From Actinoplanes sp. M2I2 (GTDB lineage Bacteria > Actinomycetota > Actinomycetes > Mycobacteriales > Micromonosporaceae), in contig NZ_JALPVJ010000012.1 in the NCBI RefSeq assembly GCF_023544445.1, positions 242,513-306,512 on the forward strand: a stretch of 64,000 nt of DNA, read 5' to 3'. The notes under the pieces were generated by a model that had not been told where the DNA came from, did not search any database, and was given only the letters and a program-made list of their open reading frames with translations. Each line of letters starts with the position of its first letter. The first letter of the stretch is position 1. Shown piece after piece: positions 35,557 through 44,999 of the stretch. Both the position numbers and the translations under genes were made by a program.

Positions 35557-36276
35557 CTACTCCCGGGCCACCCCCGCGCCGGCCAGCTGCGGGCTCCGCC
35601 GGCGGCGGTGGGCGACGAAGGCGGCCGACGTGGCGGCCACCACGATCAGGCCCAGCAGCCAGCCGCCGAGCACGTCGCTCAGCCAGTGCACCCCGAGCCC
35701 GACGCGGAACAGTCCGGTGACGGCCGGGATGGCGAGGCCGGCCCCGATCAGCCACCGGCGCCACCGCGGGCGGTGCCGGGTCAGGGGCAGCAGCACCGCG
35801 AGGACGACCGCGGCGCCGAGCGCGTTGTTGAGGGCATGGCCGGACGGGAACGAATAGCCGACCGCGGTGGCCACCGGGTCGAGGAACGACGGCCGGTCGC
35901 GCTCGAAGATCACCTTGAGCACCACGCCCAGCAGGCCGCCCGCGGTCATGGTGATGCCCACCCACCACGCGAGCGACCGGGCGCCCCGGCGGGCCAGCCA
36001 GATCACCAGCCCGAGGGCCGCGAGCCGCCACGTCCAGGGATCGAACACCAGGCACCAGGCCCACATGAAGTCCACGAGCGCCGAGTGGGCCGACGAGAAG
36101 TCGTGCACGGCCACGCTGACGTCCTGGTCGACCCGGTGCAGCCAGTCCACCCCGCCCACGACCATGGCCGTGAGCACGGCAAACGGCACCAGCAGCGCGA
36201 CCGCCACGGCGGCCGCCACCGCCAGCCGCACGTGAAGCGCGTGCTCCTGACGCTCGTCCGACGAAGGGGGTCGCAT
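35557..36276 (-). CDS. PAP2-superfamily membrane phosphatase
   Basis: 239 aa with five to six hydrophobic helices. Motifs are KVIFERDRPSF (motif 1 intact), SFPSGHALNNA (motif 2) and RVGLGVHWLSDV (motif 3). It differs enough from its neighbour (motif 1 complete here) to suggest distinct lipid phosphate substrates rather than a fresh duplication. The ATG at 36276 follows TATAGC by 8 nt, so it may have its own leaderless promoter besides readthrough from the MFS gene 19 bp upstream. Confidence 0.9.
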   Translation of the reverse strand: MRPPSSDERQEHALHVRLAVAAAVAVALLVPFAVLTAMVVGGVDWLHRVDQDVSVAVHDFSSAHSALVDFMWAWCLVFDPWTWRLAALGLVIWLARRGARSLAWWVGITMTAGGLLGVVLKVIFERDRPSFLDPVATAVGYSFPSGHALNNALGAAVVLAVLLPLTRHRPRWRRWLIGAGLAIPAVTGLFRVGLGVHWLSDVLGGWLLGLIVVAATSAAFVAHRRRRSPQLAGAGVARE

Positions 36277-36295
36277 GGCAACCAGCTATACCCGG

Positions 36296-37891
36296 TCATT
36301 CACCGCTGATACTTCTTTCGTTCACCGAAGCCGCCTTCTCGAGCCGGCCTCGGCCCAGCGCCGGGGCGGGCGGCTCCATCGGGGCCGGCGATTCCGCCGC
36401 CGGCACGTCACCATCCGGGACCGGCGGCCACAGCGTCCGGAAGGCCGGCACCGCGGCCACCGCCACCAGTCCGGCGGCGACCAGCGAGACCAGGGCGAAG
36501 GCGAACCCGTACGCGTCGTCGACCCGCTCCAGCAGGGCGGCGCCCGCCGCGGCCGGCAACCGTCCCGCCGCCGCGGCCGCGTCCATCAAGGTTCCGTCCG
36601 CAGGCAGGCCGGTGGCTTCCGCCATGCCGTTGCGATAGGCCGCCACCACGACCGACCCGAGCACGGCGATACCGATGGCCCCGCCCAGCTCGGCCCCCGT
36701 CTCGGTGACGGCGGCCCCCATGCCGGCGCGCGACGACCGTACCGAGGAGACCACCAGGTCGGTGGTGAGCGTGTAGACCGGCGCGAGCCCGCACCCGCCG
36801 ATGACCATGCCGGCCACCAGCGCGGGCAGGCCGCCGCCGTACGGGGCCAGCGCCATGGTCGCGTGCCCGGCGGCCATCACGACGGCGCCCACCGCGACCA
36901 CCCGCCCGGCCGGGAACCAGCGCAGCAGTTGCGGCCCGAGCAGCGACGCGGCCAGGAACGCGCCCACCGACGGGAGCGCCCACAGCCCGGCCCGCAGCGG
37001 CGACAGGCCCAGCACGACCTGCAGGTACTGCACGATGGCGAGCTGGGTGCCGTAGAGCACGAAGAACGAGAGCGCGTTGGCGGCCAGGGCCACCCGCACC
37101 CGCGCGTCGGAGAACATCGTCAGGTCGAGCAGGGGCCGCGGGATCCGCCGCTGACGACGCAGGAACAGGGCGAACAGCGCGGCGGCGACCACCACCGTCA
37201 GGAAGGGAACGGCCGCCCGGCCCTCGGCGGCCAGGCGCTTCACCCCGTACACGAGGATCAGCACGGCCGCGAGGCTGAGCACCGCGCCGGCCAGGTCGAA
37301 GCCTCCGGCGTCGCGGTCGCGCGCCTCCGGCAGCAACGCCGGGCCGACGAGGACCAGCAGCACGGTCGCGGGCACCGCCAGCAGGAAGACCGACCCCCAC
37401 CAGAAGTGCTCGAGCAGCACGCCCCCGATCAGCGGGGCGGCCAGGCCGCCCAGCGAGAACGAGGCGCTCCACACGCCGAGCGCGATCCCCCGCTGCCGAC
37501 CGTCGGCGAACATCGCCCGGATCAGCGCCAGAGTCGACGGCATCAGCGAGGCCCCGGCCAGCCCCATCAGCACCCGCGCCGCGATCAGCCGTTCCGGGCT
37601 GGTGGCGAACGCCGCGAGCAGCGACGACAGCGCGAAGGCGGCCGCCCCGATCAGCAACAGCCGGCGGCGTCCGATGCGGTCGCCGAGCACGCCCATCGCG
37701 ATCAGCGCCCCGGCCACCACGAACACGTAGCTGTCCAGGATCCAGAGCAGCTCGACCGCGCTGGGCCTCAGGTCGGCCGCGAGCTGCGGCGCGGCCAGAT
37801 TGAGCACCTCGGCGTCGAGCGACACCAGCAGACAGGGCAGCGCGAGCACCGCCAGCCCGGCCCATTCCCGCGCTCCCGCCGTCGCCCGCAT
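36296..37891 (-). CDS. DHA2-family (14-TM) drug efflux MFS transporter
   Basis: 531 aa with 14 predicted helices, the EmrB/QacA layout. Motif A appears as GVLGDRIGRRRLLLIG, motif C as GLAAPLIGGVLL, and motif D1 region as LDAEVLNLAAPQLAADL with an acidic residue in helix 1. It is predicted to be a proton-driven exporter of cationic or amphipathic compounds. The gene starts 14 bp from a large inverted repeat and diverges from a CGNR zinc-finger gene, so expression is probably regulated through that site. AAAGGAACG precedes the ATG. Confidence 0.93.
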   Translation of the reverse strand: MRATAGAREWAGLAVLALPCLLVSLDAEVLNLAAPQLAADLRPSAVELLWILDSYVFVVAGALIAMGVLGDRIGRRRLLLIGAAAFALSSLLAAFATSPERLIAARVLMGLAGASLMPSTLALIRAMFADGRQRGIALGVWSASFSLGGLAAPLIGGVLLEHFWWGSVFLLAVPATVLLVLVGPALLPEARDRDAGGFDLAGAVLSLAAVLILVYGVKRLAAEGRAAVPFLTVVVAAALFALFLRRQRRIPRPLLDLTMFSDARVRVALAANALSFFVLYGTQLAIVQYLQVVLGLSPLRAGLWALPSVGAFLAASLLGPQLLRWFPAGRVVAVGAVVMAAGHATMALAPYGGGLPALVAGMVIGGCGLAPVYTLTTDLVVSSVRSSRAGMGAAVTETGAELGGAIGIAVLGSVVVAAYRNGMAEATGLPADGTLMDAAAAAGRLPAAAGAALLERVDDAYGFAFALVSLVAAGLVAVAAVPAFRTLWPPVPDGDVPAAESPAPMEPPAPALGRGRLEKAASVNERSISGE

Positions 37892-37904
37892 GGGTCGTTC
37901 CTTT

Positions 37905-37936
37905 CATAACGCGATGAGAACTTTCATCACGTTACG
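37905..37936. promoter_or_regulatory. 13-6-13 inverted repeat, likely operator of the MFS/CGNR divergent region
   Basis: Left arm CATAACGCGATGA and right arm TCATCACGTTACG match at 11 of 13 paired positions around a 6-bp spacer. The same DNA also shows a direct repeat: CTTTCATAACG (37901) and CTTTCATCACG (37921), exactly 20 bp apart. It ends 14 bp from the MFS start and lies 45 bp upstream of the CGNR -10 (TACCCT, 37981-37986). This is the size and position expected of a TetR- or GntR-like operator. No such gene is adjacent; the CGNR protein is one candidate. Confidence 0.7.
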
Positions 37937-37992
37937 ATGACGGCGCGATCGACGCAACGCGAAGAAGCCCCCGATGGCGTTACCCTTTTCGC

Positions 37993-38460
37993 ATGCGGGT
38001 CGAAAGCATGGACATCGCCGACGTGGTGACCCTGGTCAACGAGTGGGGCACCGAACCCTGCCGGGTGGACGGCCGCGACCCCCGGCCCGGCCCCGGGCTG
38101 ACCACGCTGGCCGACGAGCTCCACCCGATCTTCGCGACGACCGACCCGGCGACCCGGGCGCGATCGGTCACCGCCCTGCTGCGGCTCACCGGGGTACGCC
38201 CCGAGCTGTCCACCGACCTGGCCGAGTCCTGGACCGTCGACGACCCCGCCCAGAGCCGGAGAGCCGCGGCCGCCCTGACGCTGCGGCACCACCTGGTCGA
38301 GCATCCGGGCCGCCTGGGCCTCTGCGCCGACGACCAGTGCGCCGACGTCTACGTCGACGCCTCCCCCGCCGGCAAGCGCCGCTTCTGCTGCCTCACCTGC
38401 CAGAACCGGGCGCGGGCAGCCGCCTTCCGCAAGCGGCGGGCGCAGCAGCGGGCCGGTTGA
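37993..38460 (+). CDS. CGNR zinc-finger protein
   Basis: 155 aa from the ATG at 37993; TACCCT lies 6 nt before it, so the transcript is probably leaderless. The N-terminal helical part (about 1-100) is the ABATE-like domain usual in this family. The C-terminal zinc finger has Cys in GLCADDQCADVYVD and RRFCCLTCQNRARAAAFRKRR; the family-naming CGNR is CQNR here. Many members are believed to be transcriptional or stress regulators. Divergence from an efflux transporter suggests local control. DNA binding is inference. Confidence 0.85.
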   Translation: MRVESMDIADVVTLVNEWGTEPCRVDGRDPRPGPGLTTLADELHPIFATTDPATRARSVTALLRLTGVRPELSTDLAESWTVDDPAQSRRAAAALTLRHHLVEHPGRLGLCADDQCADVYVDASPAGKRRFCCLTCQNRARAAAFRKRRAQQRAG

Positions 38461-38534
38461 GCGCCGGGCTCAGACCTCGCCCACACCTTGATCGGCGATC
38501 ACCGCCACTGAACCACGCGACCCGCGGCGCCGGC

Positions 38535-39854
38535 TCAGGTCAGGTAGCCCAGCTCGGGCAGCCGCTCCTGATAGGCCGCGACGAGCCGGCGGGCGACCGG
38601 CACCGAGTCGATGAGCGGATGCGACGCCATCGCCCGCACGGCCAGGGCCCGCGAGCCGGTGGCCGACGCCTCGAGGACGGCCCGCTCGGTCGACTTGATC
38701 CGCCGCACCAGGTCGGCGCCACCCGGGAAAAGCCTCGTCGACGGCACCGGCCGGGCCCCGGCCCCGTCGACGACGCAGGGCACCTCGACCACCGCGTCGT
38801 CGTCCAGCTCGGGCAGTGTCCCCCGGTTGCGCACGTTGAGGATCAGCGGCGTGGGCTCGTCGCGCGCGATCGCCCGCATCAGGGCCAGGGCCACGTCCTC
38901 GTAGCCGCCGCCCTCGGCGTCGTCGCGCTCACCCAGGCCCTCCATGGCCATGTACGTGGCGTTGCGCTGCCCCAGAGCGGCCTGCCAGGCCGAGAACGCG
39001 TCGCCGCCGGGCGCGGTCAGCCGCGTGTAGCACTCGCGCTGCTGCTTGAGCAGGAACTCGCCCCGGGTCTCCCCGGCCGCCAGCGACGCCCGGACCAGCG
39101 CCTGCTGGTCGTAGTAGTAGTGGAGGTATTCGTTGGGCACGGCCCCGAGCGCGCGCAGCCGCTCGGCGCCGAAGAGCCGGCCCTCCTCGAACGAACCGAG
39201 CCGCGCCCGGTCGGCCAGCAGCCGCGGGAGCAGGTCCTGCTCCCCCTGGCGGACGGCGGTGAGCCAGCCGAGGTGGTTGAGGCCGGCGTACTCGACCTCG
39301 GCCGTCCCGGGGGCCAGGCCGAGAGCCCGCAGCACGCGCCGGGCGAGCGCCGACGGCGAGTCGCAGATGCCGATCACCCGGTCGCCCAGGTGGGCCGCCA
39401 TCGCCTCGGTCACCAGCCCGGCCGGGTTGGTGAAGTTGATGACCCAGGCCTCGGGCGCGACCAGGCTGATCCGCCGGGCGATGGCCCGCACGACCGGCAC
39501 CGTCCGCAACCCGTACGCGATGCCCCCCGCGCCGACCGTCTCCTGCCCGAGCACGCCCTCGTCGAGGGCGACCCGCTCGTCGATCACGCGGCCCTCAAGC
39601 CCGTGCACGCGGATCGCGCTGAACACGAAGTCGGCCCCGGTGAGCGCCTCGGTCAGATCGGTCGTGCCCCTGACCGCCGGGGCGCCGGGCACACCGGCGG
39701 CCTGGGCGTGCAGCACCCGCCCGATGGCGGCCAGCCGGCTCGCGTCCACGTCGTGCAGGACGACCTCGTCGACGAAGGAACCGAGCAGGGCGCCGTAGAC
39801 GAGCGGCACGCGGAAACCGCCACCGCCGAGGATGACGAGTCGCTTAGTGGGCAT
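38535..39854 (-). CDS. GH4-family NAD- and metal-dependent glycosidase
   Basis: 439 aa. The N-terminal Rossmann motif is VILGGGGFRVPLVYGAL. GH4 metal/substrate residues are seen in INFTNPAGLVTEA, IGICDSPSALARR (Cys ligand) and YAGLNHLGWL (His ligand). GH4 enzymes cleave by transient oxidation at C3. The family includes 6-phospho-alpha/beta-glucosidases, alpha-glucosidases and alpha-galactosidases. With an ABC transporter and no PTS here, the substrate may be unphosphorylated, or the nearby PfkB kinase may provide a phosphosugar. The start overlaps the kinase stop by 11 bp. Confidence 0.88.
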   Translation of the reverse strand: MPTKRLVILGGGGFRVPLVYGALLGSFVDEVVLHDVDASRLAAIGRVLHAQAAGVPGAPAVRGTTDLTEALTGADFVFSAIRVHGLEGRVIDERVALDEGVLGQETVGAGGIAYGLRTVPVVRAIARRISLVAPEAWVINFTNPAGLVTEAMAAHLGDRVIGICDSPSALARRVLRALGLAPGTAEVEYAGLNHLGWLTAVRQGEQDLLPRLLADRARLGSFEEGRLFGAERLRALGAVPNEYLHYYYDQQALVRASLAAGETRGEFLLKQQRECYTRLTAPGGDAFSAWQAALGQRNATYMAMEGLGERDDAEGGGYEDVALALMRAIARDEPTPLILNVRNRGTLPELDDDAVVEVPCVVDGAGARPVPSTRLFPGGADLVRRIKSTERAVLEASATGSRALAVRAMASHPLIDSVPVARRLVAAYQERLPELGYLT

Positions 39855-40869
39855 GGGCGTCCGACAGCCGGGCGATCGTGGCGCCGGCGCGGCGCACGGT
39901 GCGCTGCTGGCCGCCGGGGATCACGTTGTCGAGGAAGGCGTACCGGCCGGCCATCCCGGACGTGCGGGCCACCCGCCACCAGTCGGCGATGTCGCCCCAG
40001 CCGGGGGCCGAAAGCGACCCGCCGAAGTGCTGCACCGACAGGGCGGCGATCAGGTTGGCGAAGGCCAGGCTCTGCTCGAGCGGCCAGTCGCGCAGGTTGC
40101 CGAGGATGAACCCGGCCGTGAAGACGTCGCCCGCGCCGGTCGGGTCGAGAGCCGGCACGGGGACGGCCGGCACGTGCGTCGTCTCGCCGGTGCGCGCGTC
40201 GTGGGCCAGCACCCCGTCGCCCCCGCAGGTCACGACGACCACCGGGGCCAGACCGGCGAGCTTGCGCAGCGCGGCGGCCGGGGTGGAGGTCCGGGTGTAC
40301 TGCATCGCCTCCACCGCGTTGGGCACAAAGGCGTGGCAGTCCTCGAGCATGTCGAGCACCTCGGCCGGCCATTCGGCGCTCGCGTCCCAGCCCACGTCGG
40401 CGAAGACCAGGGTCCCGGCCTCCTTGGCCCGGCGCACCCAGGGCAGCCGATCCCTGGTCAGCGACACCGAGGCGGCCCGGCAGGACGGGAGCTCGCCGAC
40501 CAGCCCGTCGGGGTTGAGCGGCAGCGGGTGCCCGTGCGTGATCATGCTGCGGTCACGATCGGACGCCAGCGACACCGTCACGGGCGAGTGCCCGTCGATG
40601 CGGCGCGACGGTCCGAGATCGATGTTCTCCTGGGCGCACAGGATGTCGGCGCAGAAGTCGCCGTACGTGTCGGTGGCCAGCGCCGTGCCCAGCCCGGTCC
40701 GCAGACCGAGCCGGGACGCGGCGACGGCGAGGTTGGCGATGCCGCCGGGACACGAGCCCATGCCCGAGGCCCACACCTCGGTGCCGGGCTCGGGCAGTCC
40801 CTCGAGCCCGGTGAAGATGATGTCGAGGTAGACGACGCCTGGGACGAACAGGTCCAGTGCCGGGGTCAT
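39844..40869 (-). CDS. PfkB-family carbohydrate kinase
   Basis: 341 aa. The N-terminal signature region GSCPGGIANLAVAASRLG and the C-terminal DPTGAGDVFTAGFILG, with its catalytic Asp and anion hole, are both present. Family members phosphorylate ribose, fructose, 2-keto-3-deoxygluconate, nucleosides and related sugars. Placement after a GH31 gene (55 bp) and overlapping a GH4 gene indicates it acts on a sugar released from the imported oligosaccharide. The precise sugar cannot be named. Confidence 0.88.
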   Translation of the reverse strand: MTPALDLFVPGVVYLDIIFTGLEGLPEPGTEVWASGMGSCPGGIANLAVAASRLGLRTGLGTALATDTYGDFCADILCAQENIDLGPSRRIDGHSPVTVSLASDRDRSMITHGHPLPLNPDGLVGELPSCRAASVSLTRDRLPWVRRAKEAGTLVFADVGWDASAEWPAEVLDMLEDCHAFVPNAVEAMQYTRTSTPAAALRKLAGLAPVVVVTCGGDGVLAHDARTGETTHVPAVPVPALDPTGAGDVFTAGFILGNLRDWPLEQSLAFANLIAALSVQHFGGSLSAPGWGDIADWWRVARTSGMAGRYAFLDNVIPGGQQRTVRRAGATIARLSDAHAH

Positions 40870-40924
40870 CTGGAGATCCTATGCCGGTGGGGCCCGCTGA
40901 CCAGGGTGGCGAGCCCCACGTCGG

Positions 40925-43156
40925 TCAGCCGGCGACCCAGCTCGCGTCGCCGGCGCCCAGCTCGGCCGACCGTCCGCCCACGATCTCGACCCGCCACGGC
41001 AGCGCCGCGCCGTCGCGTTCGACGCGCACGGCCGTGCCGTCGCGGGTCACCGTGAAGGTGCTGTCGCCGACGCGGACGGCCGTGCTGCCCTCGGCCGGCT
41101 CGAAGATCCGGAGCGTCACCCCGTCGGCGTGGTCGTAGTCGGGCCGGTCGGTGCGGTTGCCGATCGGGAGGACCGCGCCCGGCCGCACGAGCAGCGGCAC
41201 ACTGCCGAAGCCGTGCGTCTCGTGCCGCCAGCCCGGCCCCTCAACGACCTCGCCGGACAGCAGGCTCGTCCAGCGCCCGGCCGGCACGTAGTAGCTGACC
41301 TCGCCGCCCTCGCTGAACACCGGCGCGACGAGCAGGTCACCGCCGAGCAGGTACTGCCGGTCGAGGTAGGTCACCGCGGGGTCGTCCGGGAAGCCCAGGA
41401 CCATCGGCCGCATCACCGGCAGGCCCTGCTCGTGCGCCTGCCTTGCCGCCTCCCAGAGGTACGGCATCAGGCTGTACTTGAGGTGCGTGAAGGAGCGCAG
41501 CACCTCGACCGACTCGTCGTCGAACAACCACGGCACCCGGTACGAGTGGTTGCCGTGCAGCCGGCTGTGCGAGGAGAGGAGCCCGAAGGCGACCCACCGT
41601 TTGAACACGGCCGGGTCGGGCCGCCCCTCGAACCCGCCGATGTCGTGGCTCCAGAAGCCGAAGCCCGAGCTCATCAGCGACAGGCCGCCGCGCAGGCTCT
41701 CGGCCATCGACTCGTAGGTGGCCGAGTTGTCGCCGCCCCAGTGCACCGGGAACTGCTGGCCGCCCACGGTCGCCGAGCGCGCGAACAGCACCGCCTCGTT
41801 CTCGCCCTTCAAGGAGACGAGCACGTCGAAGACGACCTGGTTGTAGAGCTGCGTGTAGTAGTTGTGCATCCGCTCGGGGTCGGAGCCGTCGTGCCAGACC
41901 ACGTCGGTGGGCACCCGCTCGCCGAAGTCCGACTTGAACGCGTCGACGCCCATCTCGACCAGCGTCGCGAGCTTGCCGGCGTACCAGGACCGGGCCTCGG
42001 GGTTGGTGAAGTCGACCAGGCCCATGCCGGCCTGCCACCTGTCCCACTGCCAGACGTCGCCGTTCGCCTTCCGGACCAGGTAACCCTTCTCGGCGCCCTC
42101 GACGAACAGGGCCGACCGCTGCGCGATGTACGGGTTGATCCACAGGCAGGTCCGCAGGCCGCGATCGTGCAGGCGCTTGAGCATGCCCGGCGGGTCCGGG
42201 AAGATCGCCGGGTCCCACTCGAAGTCGCACCAGTGGAACTCGCGCATCCAGAACGTGTCGAAGTGGAAGACGCTGAGCGGCAGGCCGCGCTCGGCCATGC
42301 CGTCGACGAACGAGGTGACCGTCTCCTCGTCGTACGGCGTGGTGAACGAGGTGGTGAGCCAGAGACCGAACGACCACTGCGGCGGCAGGGCGGGGCGGCC
42401 GGTCAGCGCCGTGTACCGGCGCAGGATGTCGGCCGGCGTGGGGCCGTAGATCACCAGGTAGGACAGGGTCTGCCCGGCCACGCTGAACTGGGTGCGCGAC
42501 ACCATCTCGCTGGCCACCTCGAAGGACACCTTGCCCGGGTGGTCCACGAGCACGCCGTAGCCGCGGTTGGTCAGGAAGAACGGCACGTTCTTGTACGCCA
42601 GCTCGCTGCTGGTGCCGCCGTCCTCGTTCCAGATGTCGACGCTCTGGCCGTTCTTGACGAAGGGGCCGAACCGCTCGCCCAGCCCGTAGACGGCCTCGCC
42701 CACGCCCAGGTCGAGCTGCTCGTGCACGTAGTGCTCGCCGTCGGCCGTGTCGACGACGCCCATGCCGCGCCAGCCGGTGCCGGTGAGCCGCCGGCCCTCG
42801 GCCACGAAGTCGAGCCCCCACCGGTCGCCGGCCTGGAACCGGGCGGTCAGGCGGCCCGAGGTCAGCGCGGTGCCGGCGACCGTGACCGGGTGGTCCTCGG
42901 TGGCGATCGCGAAGTTGGGGCCGTGGGGCACGCCACCGAGGAAGTGCCCGATCGTCACCCGGACCACGTCGGGCATCGGCGCCTCGACCCGGATGGTGAT
43001 CAGCGGGGTGTCGAGCGTGTCGGCCCGGCTGCGCACCGGCTTGGTGGCGGCGTAGACGGTCAGCGACTTCTCGTCCGCCTGGCTGTCGCGCAGCTGCGCC
43101 GGGTGCAGGACGGTCAAGCCCTTGCGCTTGAGCCAGTACCCGTCGGTGAACTTCAT
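40925..43156 (-). CDS. GH31 alpha-glycosidase, alpha-xylosidase (YicI) type
   Basis: 743 aa, intracellular (no signal peptide), with AAAGGA before the ATG. The N-terminal beta-sandwich (about 1-250) contains LIYGPTPADILRRYTALTGRP at its end. In the catalytic barrel the nucleophile lies in DAFKSDFGERVP and the acid/base in HWGGDNSATYESM. The KSDFGER form is typical of YicI-like alpha-xylosidases rather than alpha-glucosidases (usually WxDMNE). It would remove alpha-xylosyl residues such as those of isoprimeverose or xyloglucan fragments. It is the fourth gene of the binding-protein-led operon. Confidence 0.9.
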   Translation of the reverse strand: MKFTDGYWLKRKGLTVLHPAQLRDSQADEKSLTVYAATKPVRSRADTLDTPLITIRVEAPMPDVVRVTIGHFLGGVPHGPNFAIATEDHPVTVAGTALTSGRLTARFQAGDRWGLDFVAEGRRLTGTGWRGMGVVDTADGEHYVHEQLDLGVGEAVYGLGERFGPFVKNGQSVDIWNEDGGTSSELAYKNVPFFLTNRGYGVLVDHPGKVSFEVASEMVSRTQFSVAGQTLSYLVIYGPTPADILRRYTALTGRPALPPQWSFGLWLTTSFTTPYDEETVTSFVDGMAERGLPLSVFHFDTFWMREFHWCDFEWDPAIFPDPPGMLKRLHDRGLRTCLWINPYIAQRSALFVEGAEKGYLVRKANGDVWQWDRWQAGMGLVDFTNPEARSWYAGKLATLVEMGVDAFKSDFGERVPTDVVWHDGSDPERMHNYYTQLYNQVVFDVLVSLKGENEAVLFARSATVGGQQFPVHWGGDNSATYESMAESLRGGLSLMSSGFGFWSHDIGGFEGRPDPAVFKRWVAFGLLSSHSRLHGNHSYRVPWLFDDESVEVLRSFTHLKYSLMPYLWEAARQAHEQGLPVMRPMVLGFPDDPAVTYLDRQYLLGGDLLVAPVFSEGGEVSYYVPAGRWTSLLSGEVVEGPGWRHETHGFGSVPLLVRPGAVLPIGNRTDRPDYDHADGVTLRIFEPAEGSTAVRVGDSTFTVTRDGTAVRVERDGAALPWRVEIVGGRSAELGAGDASWVAG

Positions 43157-43187
43157 GAAAGTCCTTTACTTGTTCAGGAGGCGCCGA

Positions 43188-44069
43188 TTACTTGATGGCG
43201 CCGGCGGTGATGCCGCGGGTCAGCGTCCGCTGGAAGACGAGGAAGAAGATCAGCGCGGGCAGGATGCCGATCAGGCCCGACGCGCTGGTCATGGTCGCGT
43301 CCATGAGCCGGTCGCCCTGCAGCACGCCCAGAGCCACCGGCACGGTCTGGTTGTCGTTGGACACCAGGAAGACCAGCGGCAGGAAGAACTCGTTCCAGGT
43401 CCAGATGAAGAAGAACGTGAACAGCACGCCGAGCGTGGGCCGGCTGACCGGGACGACGACACTCCACAGGGTGCGTACCTTGCCGGCGCCGTCGACGTCC
43501 GCGGCGTCCAGCAGCTCGGTCGGGAACTCCTGGTAGACCGAGGTCAGCAGGTAGGTGCCGAAGGCCGCCTGGATGACCGTGAAGATGATGACGATCGAGA
43601 TCAGGCTGTCGTAGAGCTGCACCTCCTTGGAGAGGAAGTACAGCGGGTAGACCAGCACCTCCTGCGGCAGCAGGTTGGCCACCAGGAAGAACACCAGGAA
43701 CCAGAGCCGGCCCCGGACCTTGCCGATGCCCAGCGCGTACGCGTTGAGGATCGACAGCAGCACCCCCAGGACGGCCACGACGAAGCTGGTGATGAAGCTG
43801 TTCCAGAGCTTCTGCCCGAAGTTCACCCGGTTCCAGAAGTCGACGATGCCGTCCCAGTACAGATGGGTGGGCAGCGACAACGGGCCACCGCCGGCGTAGT
43901 CGGCCGGGCTCTTGACAGCGTTGATCGCGATGATCAGCAGCGGCGCGATGACGATGAGCAGGAGGGCGAGCAGCGCCCCGAGGATGACGAACCGCAGCGG
44001 GTTGGCCCTGGTCGCCGCGTGCTCGGTGCGAGCCGGCTCGACCGGCGCGCGGGTGGCCGTGACGGTCAT
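43188..44069 (-). CDS. Carbohydrate ABC transporter permease (MalG-type)
   Basis: 293 aa from the ATG at 44069, in ATGA overlap with the upstream permease. An in-frame extension to 44348 lies inside that gene and is rejected. There are six membrane helices. The EAA loop reads ELLDAADVDGAGKVRTLWSVVVP, the conserved signature for contact with the ATPase. The gene ends 31 bp before GH31. No ATP-binding subunit is in the operon, as is usual in actinobacteria that share an MsiK-type ATPase. Confidence 0.94.
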   Translation of the reverse strand: MTVTATRAPVEPARTEHAATRANPLRFVILGALLALLLIVIAPLLIIAINAVKSPADYAGGGPLSLPTHLYWDGIVDFWNRVNFGQKLWNSFITSFVVAVLGVLLSILNAYALGIGKVRGRLWFLVFFLVANLLPQEVLVYPLYFLSKEVQLYDSLISIVIIFTVIQAAFGTYLLTSVYQEFPTELLDAADVDGAGKVRTLWSVVVPVSRPTLGVLFTFFFIWTWNEFFLPLVFLVSNDNQTVPVALGVLQGDRLMDATMTSASGLIGILPALIFFLVFQRTLTRGITAGAIK

Positions 44070-44944
44070 TTGAGGCTCCGGTTCTGCAGGCGCAGGAAGG
44101 CGAAGGACAGCACGATGATCAGCACGGTGAGCACCGTGGAGATCGCCGAGCCGTACCCGACCTGGGCCTTCTCGAAGAAGTTCTTGTACGCGAAGTACGA
44201 GGGGACGAGCGTCGCGTTGCTCGGCCCGCCACCGGTGAGCACGAAGATCGGCCCGAAGATCTTCAGCGCGGAGATCGTGGTCGTCACCAGCACGACGTAG
44301 AACTCCGGCCGGATCAGATACACGGTGATCTTGCGGAAGCGCTGCCACCAGTTCGCGCCGTCCAGGTCGGCCGCCTCGTACAGCTCCGGGTCGACCCGCT
44401 GCAGGCCGGCCATGAACATGACGATCGGATAGCCCAGCTGGACCCAGATCATGATGCCCATGACGCTGTACAGCGCCGATCCAGGTTCACCCAGCCAGTT
44501 GTGGGCCAGCGAGCCCAGCCCGATCGTGTCGAGGATCCGGTTGAGCGCGCCGTACTCGGGGTGCAGGATCCAGCCCCACAGGATGCCGGTGACCGCCACC
44601 GGGATGATCTGCGGCAGATAGAACCCGGAGCGGAACAGCGAGGCCCAGCGGTTGCCGAACTTCTTGGCCACGTAGTCGAACAGCACCGCGGCCAGGAACA
44701 ACCCGAGCAGCGTGGGCACCACGGCCATGGCCAGGATGAGCAGCAGGATGTTGCTGAACGACGACCAGAAGAGCGAGTCCTCGAAGAGCCGTGTGTAGTT
44801 GTCGAAGCCGATCCAGCGCTGCTCGCCGACCCCGTTCCACTTGGTGAAGCTCGTGTAGACGGTCATCACCAGCGGCACGACGATCACCAGCAGCGAGGCC
44901 AGCACGCCGGGGATGAGGAACGGCCAGTACCCCTTGCGTCTCAT
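44066..44944 (-). CDS. Carbohydrate ABC transporter permease (MalF-type)
   Basis: 292 aa from the ATG at 44944, preceded by GAGGGACC; the longer frame to 44986 is not needed. There are six membrane helices (first WPFLIPGVLASLLVIVVPL). The EAA motif is ELYEAADLDGANWWQRFRKITV. It pairs with the MalG-type permease downstream to form the membrane pore for an oligosaccharide delivered by the binding protein encoded upstream. Confidence 0.94.
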   Translation of the reverse strand: MRRKGYWPFLIPGVLASLLVIVVPLVMTVYTSFTKWNGVGEQRWIGFDNYTRLFEDSLFWSSFSNILLLILAMAVVPTLLGLFLAAVLFDYVAKKFGNRWASLFRSGFYLPQIIPVAVTGILWGWILHPEYGALNRILDTIGLGSLAHNWLGEPGSALYSVMGIMIWVQLGYPIVMFMAGLQRVDPELYEAADLDGANWWQRFRKITVYLIRPEFYVVLVTTTISALKIFGPIFVLTGGGPSNATLVPSYFAYKNFFEKAQVGYGSAISTVLTVLIIVLSFAFLRLQNRSLK

Positions 44945-44999
44945 GGTCCCTCTTTCCTGTACGCGGGCGGAGGCTCGCGCCCCCACCCGCGTCCCGGGG

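Noticed and set aside
38535..39854. Label as a 6-phospho-beta-glucosidase
   Set aside because: GH4 includes many specificities, there is no PTS here, and motif reading cannot decide phosphorylated versus free substrate.
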